A DNA stretch of 64,000 nt from Enoplolaimus lenunculus (Eukaryota > Nematoda > Enoplea > Enoplida > Thoracostomopsidae): the NCBI GenBank assembly GCA_030248215.1, contig JASANG010001414.1:1-64000 (forward strand), read 5' to 3'. The notes under the pieces were generated by a model. It saw nothing but the letters and a program-made list of their open reading frames with translations, was not told the DNA's origin and did no database searches. A program made the position numbers and the translations under genes. Positions 23,834 through 34,700 of the stretch are shown here, one piece after another; within the stretch, counting starts at the first letter, position 1, and each line of letters begins with the position of its first letter.

Positions 23834-24285
23834 CTGTAGTGACCCGATAATAGGAGGGACTGATATTTATTTAGTTTCTCCAGAGGGTAACCCTCTTTGT
23901 TATTCGGTTACAGACTGTTGTTTATTTTTTACCCACGCTCCGCCGCCCTTCGTTACTGATATATATCCGGTACTGCAATTTTCCGTAGAATTAAACGTTT
24001 GTCTTGTGTCAATAGCTTGAGCGATAATACTAGGTTATACTTAGGAATGTACTTTCAAAATTTAAGTACGCGTTAAAGTTTCGAACTCAAGTTATTTGGT
24101 CCTGGAGTCATTTATGCGCTACAGTTAGGGTTATTTGACATTTATGGACTCTCACTATGCTTTAGGGACTCTATCCGCTTACGGATTTTTATTAGGGATA
24201 CGGACTCCAATTGATTTGGACTCAAAACGGAGGCCTTCACCCCCTGTTATTACCCCTCCTCCACCTATTATTCAGGTCAATACAG
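23834..24285. mobile_element. family-3 element, copy 2
   Basis: Same orientation as, and collinear with, the copy at 22741. Tips CTGTAGTGACCCGATAATAG and TTCAGGTCAATACAG, flanked by TA. It is 452 bp, more diverged at the right end. Confidence 0.82.
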
Positions 24286-24421
24286 TACTGAAACTGTGTT
24301 TTGCACAAGCTCCTCGCTTGCTTTGTTCGCATGTCTCTTTTTATATACCGCCCATCGTTAGAAAGTGCTAGATCCGCTAAGCCGGTATTTTTTGATCCAC
24401 CAGCTGAGAGCACAGATTGTA

Positions 24422-24738
24422 AGACCCAAAAGTCGATAATGTCGCTTTGTACAAGAGTGTGCAACTGGATACATTCTGTGTAGAAAAAAGTACCAAGCGC
24501 AAGTTGCGTTTTTGGCGTGCACCCCCCTTTTTATAGGGAGTAACAACTATTGCGAACCGTGACACTGTATGTATACGACGGAATCAAAAAAACTGCTACG
24601 CTTATAGTTTAATTTAGCAATAGCGACCTCCATCTCTAAATAACGAGGGTCGGCCAAAAACGCTTCGCTCGGTGGTACATTTTGTACCATGCGGAACCCC
24701 AAGAGTTGCATACTTTTATATCATGCACTCTTGGTAAA
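24422..24738. mobile_element. family-4 element, copy in head-to-head pair (left)
   Basis: The left arm contains CAAGAGTGTGCAACTGG and the right arm CATGCACTCTTGGTAAAAC; the interior has GCAAGTTGCGTTTTTGG and TTTGTACCATGCGGAACC. Its right end abuts the next copy in a near-perfect palindrome. The left boundary is approximate. Confidence 0.65.
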
Positions 24739-25084
24739 ACCAAGAGTGCATGATACCCTTTAACAAGAGTATGCAACTGGGTACGTTTTATGTAGAAAAA
24801 ATGTATTCAGCGCGCGTTGCATTTTTGGCTTACCCACCCCCGTATTTGGGGGGTCAAAATCTCCTTCGATGTGAAATTCATGTGCTATTGTATATACTAA
24901 AATGTGGTCCGATTATATTTTCGGTGTTGGCTGGCGGATACACGTGTAAAATGACCGTATAATTGACCCCCCAAAAATGAGGGGGGTAGGCCAAAAACGC
25001 ATCGCGTGCCGGTACATTCTTTAATACACAGAATGTACCCAGTTGCACACTCTTGTTGGAGTGATCATCCACTCTTGGTAAAAC
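24739..25084. mobile_element. family-4 element, copy in head-to-head pair (right)
   Basis: Tips ACCAAGAGTGCATGATAC and CATCCACTCTTGGTAAAAC. Inner inverted repeats are CAAGAGTATGCAACTGGGTA and ACCCAGTTGCACACTCTTG. Symmetric GGTAGGCCAAAAACGC and GTTGCATTTTTGGCTTACC words flank the centre. Confidence 0.75.
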
Positions 25085-25214
25085 TGAAAGCAAGGAATGT
25101 ACACAAGTGATGGGAATAGAGCTTGAAACTTTATTTCTTTTACGAAAGCTGTATAATGTCTTCAGATCACAAGGTAATTCCACACTGATTCGAAAAATGA
25201 TCGGGGCCTTGTTA

Positions 25215-25423
25215 CACTGCAAAAAATGGTAAGTCAAATTGACTCTGTACGAAATAGGCTCAACGTGACTACACGATCTGAGTCAAATTTGACTCCGCCA
25301 GAGTCAAACGTGCGACTCAGTGAGTCTAATTTGACTGTAACGGAGTTGAATTTGACCAAGATTGTGTAGCCTGGTAGAGCATATTTTGGAAAGAGTCAAT
25401 GTGACTCACCATTTTTTGCAGTG
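25215..25423. mobile_element. family-2 palindromic GAGTC element
   Basis: CACTGCAAAAAATGGTAAGTC start and GACTCACCATTTTTTGCAGTG end, flanked by TA. It lies just 3' of the visible exons of neuropeptide gene B. Confidence 0.88.
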
Positions 25424-25636
25424 TACATATTTGCATACCTTAATCTTTTGTGAGTGTAAACGGATTTGGAAGAAACAAGTTGAGTTGAAAGATAACCCGA
25501 GCAGGCGGTAATAGGTTTCAAAAACTCATACCAGATCCAAAATTAGCTTCTGTAATTTGGCAGTCATTGAATGATACTAAAACTGGTGCAAAACACATTT
25601 GAGAATGTTTACTGGCAAAGTAAATACGCTGTGTAC

Positions 25637-26402
25637 CGTCAACTTCGTCTCTTTTGCCAAAACGAAACGCCATTCTTCCTTGTCCACGTTTATCGTATTC
25701 TGAAATATTAAAAGTGAAAAATTATTAGCTGGGGGTAACCGGAAATTGGCTGGTTTACTCGATAACTGAAATCACTTGTTTGAGACTTTAAGCCAGAAAA
25801 TTCAATTATTTGTTTCATGTCGTTGGTTGTTATTGGCATCCTCAACCGATGATTTAGCCCAATTATACCTGTAATAAGAGAATTTTATTCTGTGCTGTTA
25901 GCTGCACATACTTAACAACGCAATGATGGTCTTTAAAAATTTTAACCAGAATCACAGGTTTGCAGCCCACAATTAGGTCGATTTCCACAATTTTATTAAA
26001 AACGGTTTGTTTGCTTATCGTACCGTTTATTACAGTTCTTTGCATGGTTTTCTATCAAGCGCAGCCCTCAGCGTGTCAGGCACGTCCGCCCGCAGCCAGC
26101 TCATTTTACTTTATGGGCTAAAAGTTTTTCAAGGGGCACGCCATGGTTTCCTGATGCCTCACCAACAAGGTGAAATTGCTACAGGAAGGCCTGAACTACC
26201 CCCCCCTCGACTAACGCTGGCAACGGGTCTTGAGAGTACACCTATAGACGGTTAGATGAACCAGATTACCTGAAGTTTCCAAGTTGTATTCGTCGCGTTT
26301 GCCGTAACGAAACGGTAAGCGTCTAGCGTTCACTTCTGCCGTAATTACACACAACACGCAGACCAGAACCAGCACGAGCGACGATTTAGACATATTGTAC
26401 AT
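25637..26402 (-). CDS. neuropeptide precursor gene B: FRYamide/FRFamide peptides (two exons visible)
   Basis: Exon 1 (26402 down to 26270) encodes MYNMSKSSLVLVLVCVLCVI..., a signal peptide of about 26 residues, then NARRLPFRYGKRDEYNLETS. It ends G|GTAATC in phase 1. Exon 2 (25699 down to 25637; acceptor TTTAATATTTCAG) completes the codon in phase and reads EYDKRGQGRMAFRFGKRDEVD before donor G|GTACAC. Both peptides are bounded by dibasic sites and followed by Gly, predicting RLPFRYamide (or LPFRYamide) and GQGRMAFRFamide. These would act extracellularly on G-protein-coupled receptors. The pattern resembles FMRFamide-like, LFRFamide or short NPF precursors (family inference). The 3' exons and the stop codon were not found. 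A second in-frame ATG three codons downstream of the first is an alternative start. Confidence 0.75.
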
Positions 26403-26498
26403 GTTTAGTATGCAATTTTCACAATATTTTTAAATACACAAAACCTTCAATACCCAATAGTGTTGGCATGGTTTTTGATAATGTAACTTAGGCAAACG

Positions 26499-26705
26499 AT
26501 AACAACGCAAAGACCGTTGTATAATTTTCGCCCGCCGGTTTAAATTTAATCTTAGGTTTAGGCTTAGGCTCAAGTTTAGGCTTGTTTTATACAGCCGGTA
26601 TGTATAACAACGCAAAGACCGTTGTATAATTTTCCCCACAGGTTTGCATTTAATTTTAGGTTTAGGCTTAGGCTCAAGTTTAGGCTTGTTTTATACAGCC
26701 GTATG
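26499..26705. repeat. 105-bp tandem duplication containing TTAGGTTTAGGCTTAGGC
   Basis: AACAACGCAAAGACCGTTGT begins each unit (26501 and 26606). Each unit ends with TTAGGCTTGTTTTATACAGCC. Both units carry the same telomere-like hexamer tract, so the array was copied as a block. Confidence 0.85.
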
Positions 26706-27250
26706 TAACGCTAAACTAAGTCCAAGCGTTTGTTTAGCTGTTTAGCTAAACCTTAGCCTGAGTCTAAGCATATACATAAACCTTAACCATAAATGTGAGG
26801 GGAAAATGCAAAAGAGCCGAATGAACGCGTTGGCTTGAAACAGAAAGAAATAAATTTCGCCAGTCGTTTTGCTCATGAAAGATAAGTTTTGCAAATGCTC
26901 ATGGAGTGAATATTGCGGTATTTTGCAATATGATATTTTAACCAGATTGCCAGATATAAACTTGAAATTCTTGAAAAACAACTCTATCGATTTCAAGCGA
27001 CAGAAATAAGAGTCTTTTCATGCCATTGCTGTCATGAACGTAAATTATATCTGCTATGGTTAAAACTGAAGTAGATATTGCGAGCGAATTGTCCAAAAAA
27101 CATTGAAAAAATTTCCTCATTTTTGCTGACAAAAATTGAAAACAATTCGTTCAGCTCCTGTTTTGTAATTTTGATGGTTAAATTACATAAACTGTCGAAC
27201 CATCCAACAAACGCTTGATCACAACTCGAATTCAGTTCAAAATTTCGACG

Positions 27251-27389
27251 AATGTTAGTTTAAGGGGCGTAACAATACATTAAGTGTATTCCTAAGCCTA
27301 AGCCTAAGCCTAAAAATGTAATTAGAATCTAAGCCTACTCTTTTATAGACCCACCAGAAACCTGGACGCCCCTAAAAGTAACATGGGCC
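27251..27389. mobile_element. family-1 subfamily B element, left tip lost
   Basis: AATGTTAGTTTAAGGGGCG at the left, three CCTAAG units, and GCCCCTAAAAGTAACATGGGCC at the right. The arms are inverted repeats. Confidence 0.8.
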
Positions 27390-27622
27390 AAAATTTCACT
27401 AAAGATACTTTCAAACGTCGAATTAGTTGCGGCGAGAACTTGCAACTGCAATTTGCAACTGCAAGCTTTATTAACGGGTTTTCAATTCGACCTTGCAAGT
27501 TATATTCTATAAAAAACTTCCATGTATAAGTTACAGCTGCAAGTGATCTCTGTCAAAAATTCACTCATACAAAGTACCGCTACGAGTTGCTGCTGCAAAA
27601 ACTTGCACGTCTGATCCGGCTT

Positions 27623-27896
27623 TTACCCCTTCTCACAATGAGTTGCCTGTAGGCAACTCAGCGCAGTGTATATACGTTAAATAGTATAATATCGCACCGT
27701 GTTTAACAATTGCAACACGTATACATAGTACTAAATCACCACAAGACGTGACAGCCCCCTCGGGCTCGAGCGTCAAGCTCCTATAGCTGAGTGGTGATAG
27801 TATACGCCTCCCACTCCAATCACTGGAGTTCGAATCCTAGCATAAAAGTAGGTCTCAGGGGAAATAGAAAATATTCATGTGAGAAGGGGTTAAACA
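27623..27896 (+). mobile_element. family-5 element with tRNA-like Pol III promoter, copy 2
   Basis: Ends TTACCCCTTCTCACAATGAG and CATGTGAGAAGGGGTTAAAC. The tRNA-like unit on the + strand (about 27775-27842) has the A box TAGCTGAGTGG and B box AGTTCGAATCC. It lies near the right end, in the mirror position of the copies at 18270 and 40499. Confidence 0.75.
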
Positions 27897-28989
27897 TGAC
27901 ATTATATTCTATATTGAACATTAGCAGAAACTTGCTGTTAGCCTGTTAGGACATTAATTTAAAAAACATGGATCGAAGATTTGGACAAATTATATAAGAA
28001 AGCATTGCGACTCGGCACAAAAATGCCACGCGTAGTTTACTACGGTCAAAAACCATAATTGTCGAGACGAAAAATGCCCAGGTACATATAACTCTACACA
28101 ACCATGGTTAGAATATGTAATAGAAAATAGTCATTTGGTACGTTGGTAGAGTCTTGAAATACTCCAAGAAACAGATAAGGGACCAATTCAAGTTAATTAT
28201 TTTGGTGTCATTGTTGTTTTGGTTGGGATTGTGGCACTGTTTAAACATTTTGTTACCGTCCTGTTTGGAATACGTGGTTTTGAGTTGTTGAATACAGGTT
28301 TTTTGGAAAATACCACTCAAACGGTGTAGCACGACAGCGGTAAGTTGTTTGATTTTGGACGGGTATAGCGCAACCGTAGCGAGCAACAAAAAATTTAAGT
28401 ATTCAAAACGTTATTGTAAAGTCTGTGAAGGTAACTTTATACTTATGTTTTCAGAAAATTCTAAAAGAAATATACAGCCTCGTATCTTTTTTTGTATTCA
28501 TTTTTATCAATAAAATATTAATTCATCATATCTACATCTAGGGAAATGCATATTAGGATTAGACACAGCTGAAAATAATCTCGCTTTATCTTGTTTATGG
28601 CTTAGTCTGCGCACAAAAAAATTAAAATTATGATAAAATTTTAAAAACTCGATTCCGGTCAAATTTAAATTAATTTAAAATATTTAAATTTGTACACTTG
28701 AAATTAAGACAACTTAATTGGGTTGCGCTATACTTATCTGTGCCGAACGCCGCTGTGCAGCGCCGGACGCCGCTGTGCGCCACCGGATACGCTAAAAATA
28801 GGTAAATTTATTTGGCGGCGTGCATCAAATAGTAAAAAGGAATTATATTGTGCCACGTGCCGACGTTCGGGTGCGTGCGGCGAGTATAGCGCAACTCTTA
28901 GACGACTGGCCACAAGCTATGCTATACCAAATCACTATATGTTTAACGAATCCGTGCGGATCATGCCTTTCAAAGGCCATACATTTAGA

Positions 28990-29135
28990 ACCACCCCGTT
29001 TTTTGTGGGACAGCAAAAAGTAGGGTTTAATGTTAGACTATTTTTTTGCTTAGGCTGTTTACGCTTTTTCAACACTAAGGCTTAGACCTAGGAATATATG
29101 CTTTAAATTTACAGTTACTGCTCTTTAACACTCAT
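28990..29135. mobile_element. decayed family-1 element
   Basis: TGGGACAGCAAAAAGTAGGG, then TTTTTTTGCTTAGGCTG and GGAATATATGC in the usual order; both termini are heavily diverged. Confidence 0.5.
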
Positions 29136-30117
29136 TTGGTCCGTTGAAAATTTTTATCCAGATACCAAAGTTACTGTGTATGAGGTGGAAAACTTGTAAT
29201 TGATTTTGGGTTTCGAAATTGAAATTTATAGTAATTTAAGAAATTTTTTTGCCGTATCCTATATATGACCAGTTCGCTTATAAACTTTTGAAACGAATTA
29301 TTCCTTGAATATTGAAAGATTGCGATAGTTCAGACAAAATTGGAAACCTTAAACATGAATTTTTGGACTCACAAAGAGTTTTATCACCACTGACTTAATA
29401 CTAAACGGCCCAGCTTAAAGCAAAATTTAATTATAGCTTTGGAAACCATGAAAATTCTAGGTATAAAGCTGTTAATAGTTTAGGCTTAAATTAAACCAGT
29501 CTGGATCCAAATTTTAATACTAAACGAGACACTGGTAAAACCAAATTAACCCGTGTAAAACGTTGTTTAATCGCTGATGCTTATTTAAATGACTTCGGGG
29601 GCTCAGCGCCAACTGTCGGTAAACAAATACCCCGGCCAATTTTTGGTTTAATTTTAAAATAAATTCTGTTAAAATTTGACGCAACCAGCCAAAATCAACA
29701 ATTAACTTCGACCACATATGGTGCGCGATAATTGTAATTAAAACATTTTTCAAGTTTTATTTTTAGCTCTGAACCACAGCCACTTTTTACCGTCTTCTGT
29801 TCTTGTCTATAGTCAATATCTGGAATACAGTAGGCACTAAAAGGCAGTCAAACAGTCCTTCTTCCTATTCGGACTGACTCTGTCAGGTAACAGTGCCTTA
29901 TTTAGGCATCGTAAAGCGATTAACCTATTTTATCATACAACTAATGTTTCGGTCGGTTTCTCGCTACAGACCTCCAATAACCTAAATTCCTTTTTACGCC
30001 ACTGGTTTATAGATGTAATACCAAGAGCGTATACAAGCGAAGAAATACAGGGGATACATTCTTCGTGACACTTCGTCAGAGACAAAAAAGCACGTTTAAC
30101 AGACTTTAACACTTGTA

Positions 30118-30339
30118 CACTGCAAAAATTGGTGAGACAAATTGACTCTCTCCGAAATCGGCTTTTTCTGAGTACACAAACTGAGTCAAAATTCGGCTAC
30201 GCCAGAGTCAAATTTGACTAAATGAATCGCTCAGTGAGTCGAATTTGACTCTGGCGGAGTCGAATTTTGACTCAGTTTGTGTACTCAGGAAAAACCTATT
30301 TCGGAGAGCGTCAATTTGACTCACCATTTTTGTGCAGTG
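30118..30339. mobile_element. family-2 palindromic GAGTC element
   Basis: CACTGCAAAAATTGGTGAG start and CTCACCATTTTTGTGCAGTG end, flanked by TA on both sides. The arms pair almost throughout. Confidence 0.88.
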
Positions 30340-30699
30340 TACTTTTGAACTTTGATGTCAAACAAATTTTCTTTTACATAAAGTCAGTCCCTCTCGAACT
30401 CGAGTTCCAGCTACACTTCTCTAAACACTTGTACGATTTTTAAATCACTCACTGGGCAAAACAAAATTTTAACTCAATTGCCGTTCAAACTGCAATCAAA
30501 TACCTCGTTGAAAATGCAGTTTGTTGCATCTTTATTCGGTTTCGTTCAATTACTCTTGTGAAATTGATTAAAAATGATTGCTAACAAACGCTGAAGCGCA
30601 AGCAACGTTTTTAAAATTAACAACAAACATTTTTAGATTGTGCTTTTTATAGCCGCTTTTAGTTGATTATTTAGTTTTATAGTTTTTTGTCCGGTTTCA

Positions 30700-30899
30700 G
30701 GCCCATGGATAGAACAGGGCCGGAACAGTAGTATAAGCATATTCCTAAGCCTAAGCCTAAGCGTAAGCCTACTAAGCCTAAGCGTAAGGATGAGCCTATT
30801 CCGAAGCCTAAGATTAAGCAAAAAAATTTAGTTTAAAGCTTAAACTGACTCAAGACAGCGCCTTCGGAAAACGATCTGGCCCTGTTCTATACATGGGTC
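30700..30899. mobile_element. family-1 TTAGGC element with 8-bp target duplication
   Basis: GGCCCATGGATAGAACAGGG left end and GGCCCTGTTCTATACATGGG right end; flanks CGGTTTCA/AGGTTTCA match at 7 of 8. Confidence 0.9.
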
Positions 30900-31048
30900 A
30901 GGTTTCAAATAATTTAAAAATGAAGCGAGTACATTTGCCTACCAATTGTAGTTTTTATATGACTACGAAAGTTCCCACGGTCAGAATGCTGTACTTTACA
31001 GTCAAGTTAGGTTTTTGAATTCCAATTAGCGTAAGAAATATATATGTC

Positions 31049-31512
31049 GCAGGCAAACCCGCTATTTATGCCAATTACTAATTAGCCTAGGACAATGCCA
31101 ATCTGTTATTTATAACAGCGGTTTGTCCTAGGCTAAACTGCTATTGCATTTATAGACCAATCGGCCCATGTATGGAACAGGGCCGGAACAGTAGTATGAG
31201 CATATTTCTAAGCCTAAGCCTAAACCTAAGCCTACGCCTAAGCCTAAGCCTAAGCGTATGGATGATCTTATTCCTAAGCCAAGCCTAAGCCTAAGCCTAA
31301 GCAAAAAATTAGTCTAAATCTTAAACTGACTCTATTATAGCCCCTCCGGAAAACGATCCGGCCCTGTTCTATCCGGCCCGTTTCGATACATGGGCTGACC
31401 AATCAATGTGGTTATTTGGACCGACACAATACCGTTAAGCAATCAGCGTTGGTTTTACATCACTGATGCCTTGTTACATTTCACCCTTGCTATGCGGCCT
31501 AGGTAGGAATGA
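31049..31512. mobile_element. family-6 element interrupted by a family-1 insertion
   Basis: GTCGCAGGCAAACCCGCTATT at the left (only its first 20 bases are diagnostic) and GCGGCCTAGGTAGGAATGACC at the right match the element at 12963. The family-1 insertion at 31163-31396 splits it. The interior words GGTTTTACATCACTG and CCTTGTTACATTTC continue after the insertion. Confidence 0.65.
31163..31396. mobile_element. family-1 TTAGGC element nested in a family-6 element
   Basis: GGCCCATGTATGGAACAGGG left end and a right end close to TACATGGGCT, flanked on both sides by GACCAATC (exact 8-bp duplication). It holds two long CCTAAG tracts around a CGTATG-GATGAT spacer. Confidence 0.93.
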
Positions 31513-31778
31513 CCTGATTTACACCTTGAGCTACGAAATACATACATTCTAAAAAGTTTGTGGTTCTCGCTTTATAATGCAACATTTAAGAAAAAGCCTT
31601 GTACCGTATATTAGTTGCTGCGTGAAGATAAATATGATATACATACACATGGTTTAGTACATTGCAACAATTTACACAACTTGACATTGCAATTTGTCAA
31701 AAATTAGCGAACACAAATGCAACTATTTTGTATAATAATTCGCCGAAATCTAATAAATTAAATTTTCTTAAATTTAAA

Positions 31779-34700
31779 CTAAGACAAACTATCCAAATAA
31801 CCAAGTACCCATTCGTTAACGTCACTACTTTTAGCAAAGCTATCATCTTCGGCTAAATAAGCGTCATATGCACATTTAGTTGCGCTAAACTGCTCGCGAT
31901 CGCTATCCGCTTGGCCTTCCAGCCTTTCCATAGCAACTTGAATTTGTTTTCTTCGAGTTTCCCACGCGTATTGTTGTTGCTGTTCCAAATTAGCATCTTC
32001 TTGATCATGGTTTGAATCTTTGCTACTTCCACTTTGATCAGATTGACTTATTTTCAAATTAGTCTCCATCAACATTGTCAAGTAATCAGCAGGTGTAATC
32101 GAATTTGGTCTCAGTGTCATTCGTCCATACTCTTGCAGTTTAGCAACCATTTCCACCACTAGTTCAGCTAGTTCCGCTTCCGTTGTGTCGTAACTTTCAC
32201 AAATTCCCACGGTAACATTTTCCGGTTCGCTATCTGTCGCTACAGCTCTGTCAGCGGAATAAAATTCTTCGAGCAGTGTGTCAAAATCAGCTCGTTCTTC
32301 AATTAAATTATCATAATGACGGATGGTAAACGCCAAACTACGATGTACTGTCCAAGCGCATTTTCCCACACACTGACCGCAAACTGCGTTTAGTTCATGT
32401 GACGTCATAGCTATGCAATTGAACTTTTTCGAATCTTTGCCAATTTTGCATTCAGCGTGACATAAATGAGTACAATTGAGACAAACAGTTGTATAGACAC
32501 CACGTTCGTTGTCGAATCGTTCATAATGATTGACGTAAACAAGCCTGTCTGCAGGATTAGAATCAGATTCAAATTGAGCCATAGCGAGTAAAAATTGAAA
32601 TAATCGACACATTTCGTCCAATTTTGCATTGATATCTTCTTGAAGGCGTTCTATAGTTGAAGCGAGCGAGCGGCGAACTTTTACCTCATCAGTTGACATT
32701 AATTCAAGGGATTTTATAGTTTTAATTTGGTCCGTTTCATCACTTGATTCAAGTTCAGCTCCTGCTGCATTGAGAGTTGCTATTTTGAACGTATAAGTTG
32801 CGTTTGATGATAGTTTTTCGACAAGACAGCTCGTTTCGCCAGGGGCTACTCTATGCACGAGGGCCCAGCCAGATTCAGCTTTATGTTGAGATTTCGTTAG
32901 CCGGCGTATCATAACGGCAACTGAAATTTGGTTCGACTTATCTTCACTTTCTATGTCCACGCTGTCCCCGATTTCAAATGAGTCCCACCGAAGGGTAACT
33001 GTACGATCGGTGACATCAGTTACCCGAAGGAATTGTGGAAGACTGGGAAGTGAAAATCGAACCGTTCGGCCGTTACGGACTGCAAACAGTGCTTCACCAT
33101 TGACCGTAGACTGTTCTCCGATCTTGTTTTTGCGAGATTTCTGGCGAATTTTTTGTGCCAAATGACCAGAAGTGACCAGATAGTATTTTGACTGCTGGGA
33201 CGTGCTGGATTTTTTTAGAGTTTTGACGTTGCGGATTTGATGTTCTAAGGTTTCTGATAGCAGCTTTGTTTGTCGTTTGCGATGATAGTTAAGCGATGCT
33301 TTGCTCCAGTCAACTGTAGTTTGACTCTGATGCGAAGAGGACTTCGTCCACTCTTTTAGTGGCAAATACGATTTCAAATCTAGCACCATACGTTCGTTTG
33401 AATAGTCTTCATTTTCGTTCACGGCTACGACACAAATATACGCGTTATGCTTCGTTGATTGCTGGCGAATTTTGTTGTACTCTGCCAGGCTTTTGATGTG
33501 CTCCATGCTCGACAGCGTAGATTTAAATTTTGAAATCGATTTCAATTCTGATTTGAACGAAGCGACCAAATTTTGAATTGCGCTCGGGTTGTAGGGTGAG
33601 CGGTTGATGTAATTCAACAGCTTCGCCAATCTACGATTAGGATCCGAAGACTCCAGTGCTGCGCCAGTTTCTTCGATGAATTCAGTTTGAAAAGTTTCCA
33701 ATGATTTCAGAGTGTTATCGATATTGTTTGCAGTTGACTTCAGCATTTCCATTTTCAATATTTCAACATAGTCAGATTTCAACTCTTCTAGTTCTTTGAT
33801 TGCCGACCTAAATGCCAGTGTCGCGTCAAAATATTCGTTGATCAATTGCTTGTCGATTTCCGTATTTTCCTTACCTTTGACTGATAGCAATTCTACGGTT
33901 ATGAGTTCTTCAGACGAGGAACTTTGTTCCTGAACGTAATCATAAAATTCACAAAACGAACTGTTAGATGTCAATCGGACTCCAGTCCCTAAATTAAAAA
34001 GATGAAAAGATGCTACTATGTTGTTGAGCTCTTCTCGTTGTTTATCAGATATTTCGCCAGAAACAAGCTTGTCCAGAAGTTGCTCCATCTGATCATGACC
34101 ACTGCCGAAGTCTTCAGTTGATTCAATTTCAAAAACATGCCATAGCCCGTATTCGGTGCCCGTAACTAAAATTGTCGAATTCAAGTTTCTTTCGTTACTA
34201 CTACTACGACTACTACGACTAGATTTTGCCGTTTCTAACAAATTTTCATCATCTTGCAGCACATGTCTTGATTTTACTTCGCGCTGTGATATACAATACG
34301 TTCTGTTACGATTACAATTTGCACTTTCGACTAAAAATGCATAACAATGTGGTGAAAATTTTCCAGCCAAGCATTTCATAGTAAGCTGTGAGTCTAGTCC
34401 TAGAACACGCGCTCGATCACAACCATTAATAATCGAACGAATCAAAATCTCGCTTTGAAGCTCGCTGCCGCGTGTTGATTGCTTCTTTTTGATTTTAAAT
34501 TGTTTTAAATTTGATAACTGGCCAATGGAGTTGCTGGCGCCGTCTTCGAATGAATATAATTGGCCAATAGCATAGTCGGTGCCGAACGGTGGACAAATGA
34601 TTCGTCCAGAACGGAACGTAACATCGGAACGCTTTATTCCTTAAAATTAAGCCGAAAAACTTTGTTTTTGTTTGGCGGTGGATATGTACATAGCATAACG

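Larger units (their letters stand above)
26403..31778. other. gene-poor tract
   Basis: Contains the elements listed separately and no supportable gene. Near 28360-28900 the words GTATAGCGCAAC and GTTGCGCTATAC occur in opposite orientations around CG-rich GCCGGACGCCGC sequence, which suggests another dispersed inverted-repeat family; CG-rich GGCGCCGGACG words recur near 54560-54700. A partial TGCAAGTT-rich element at 27424-27625 is related to the one at 35732-36032. Confidence 0.45.
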
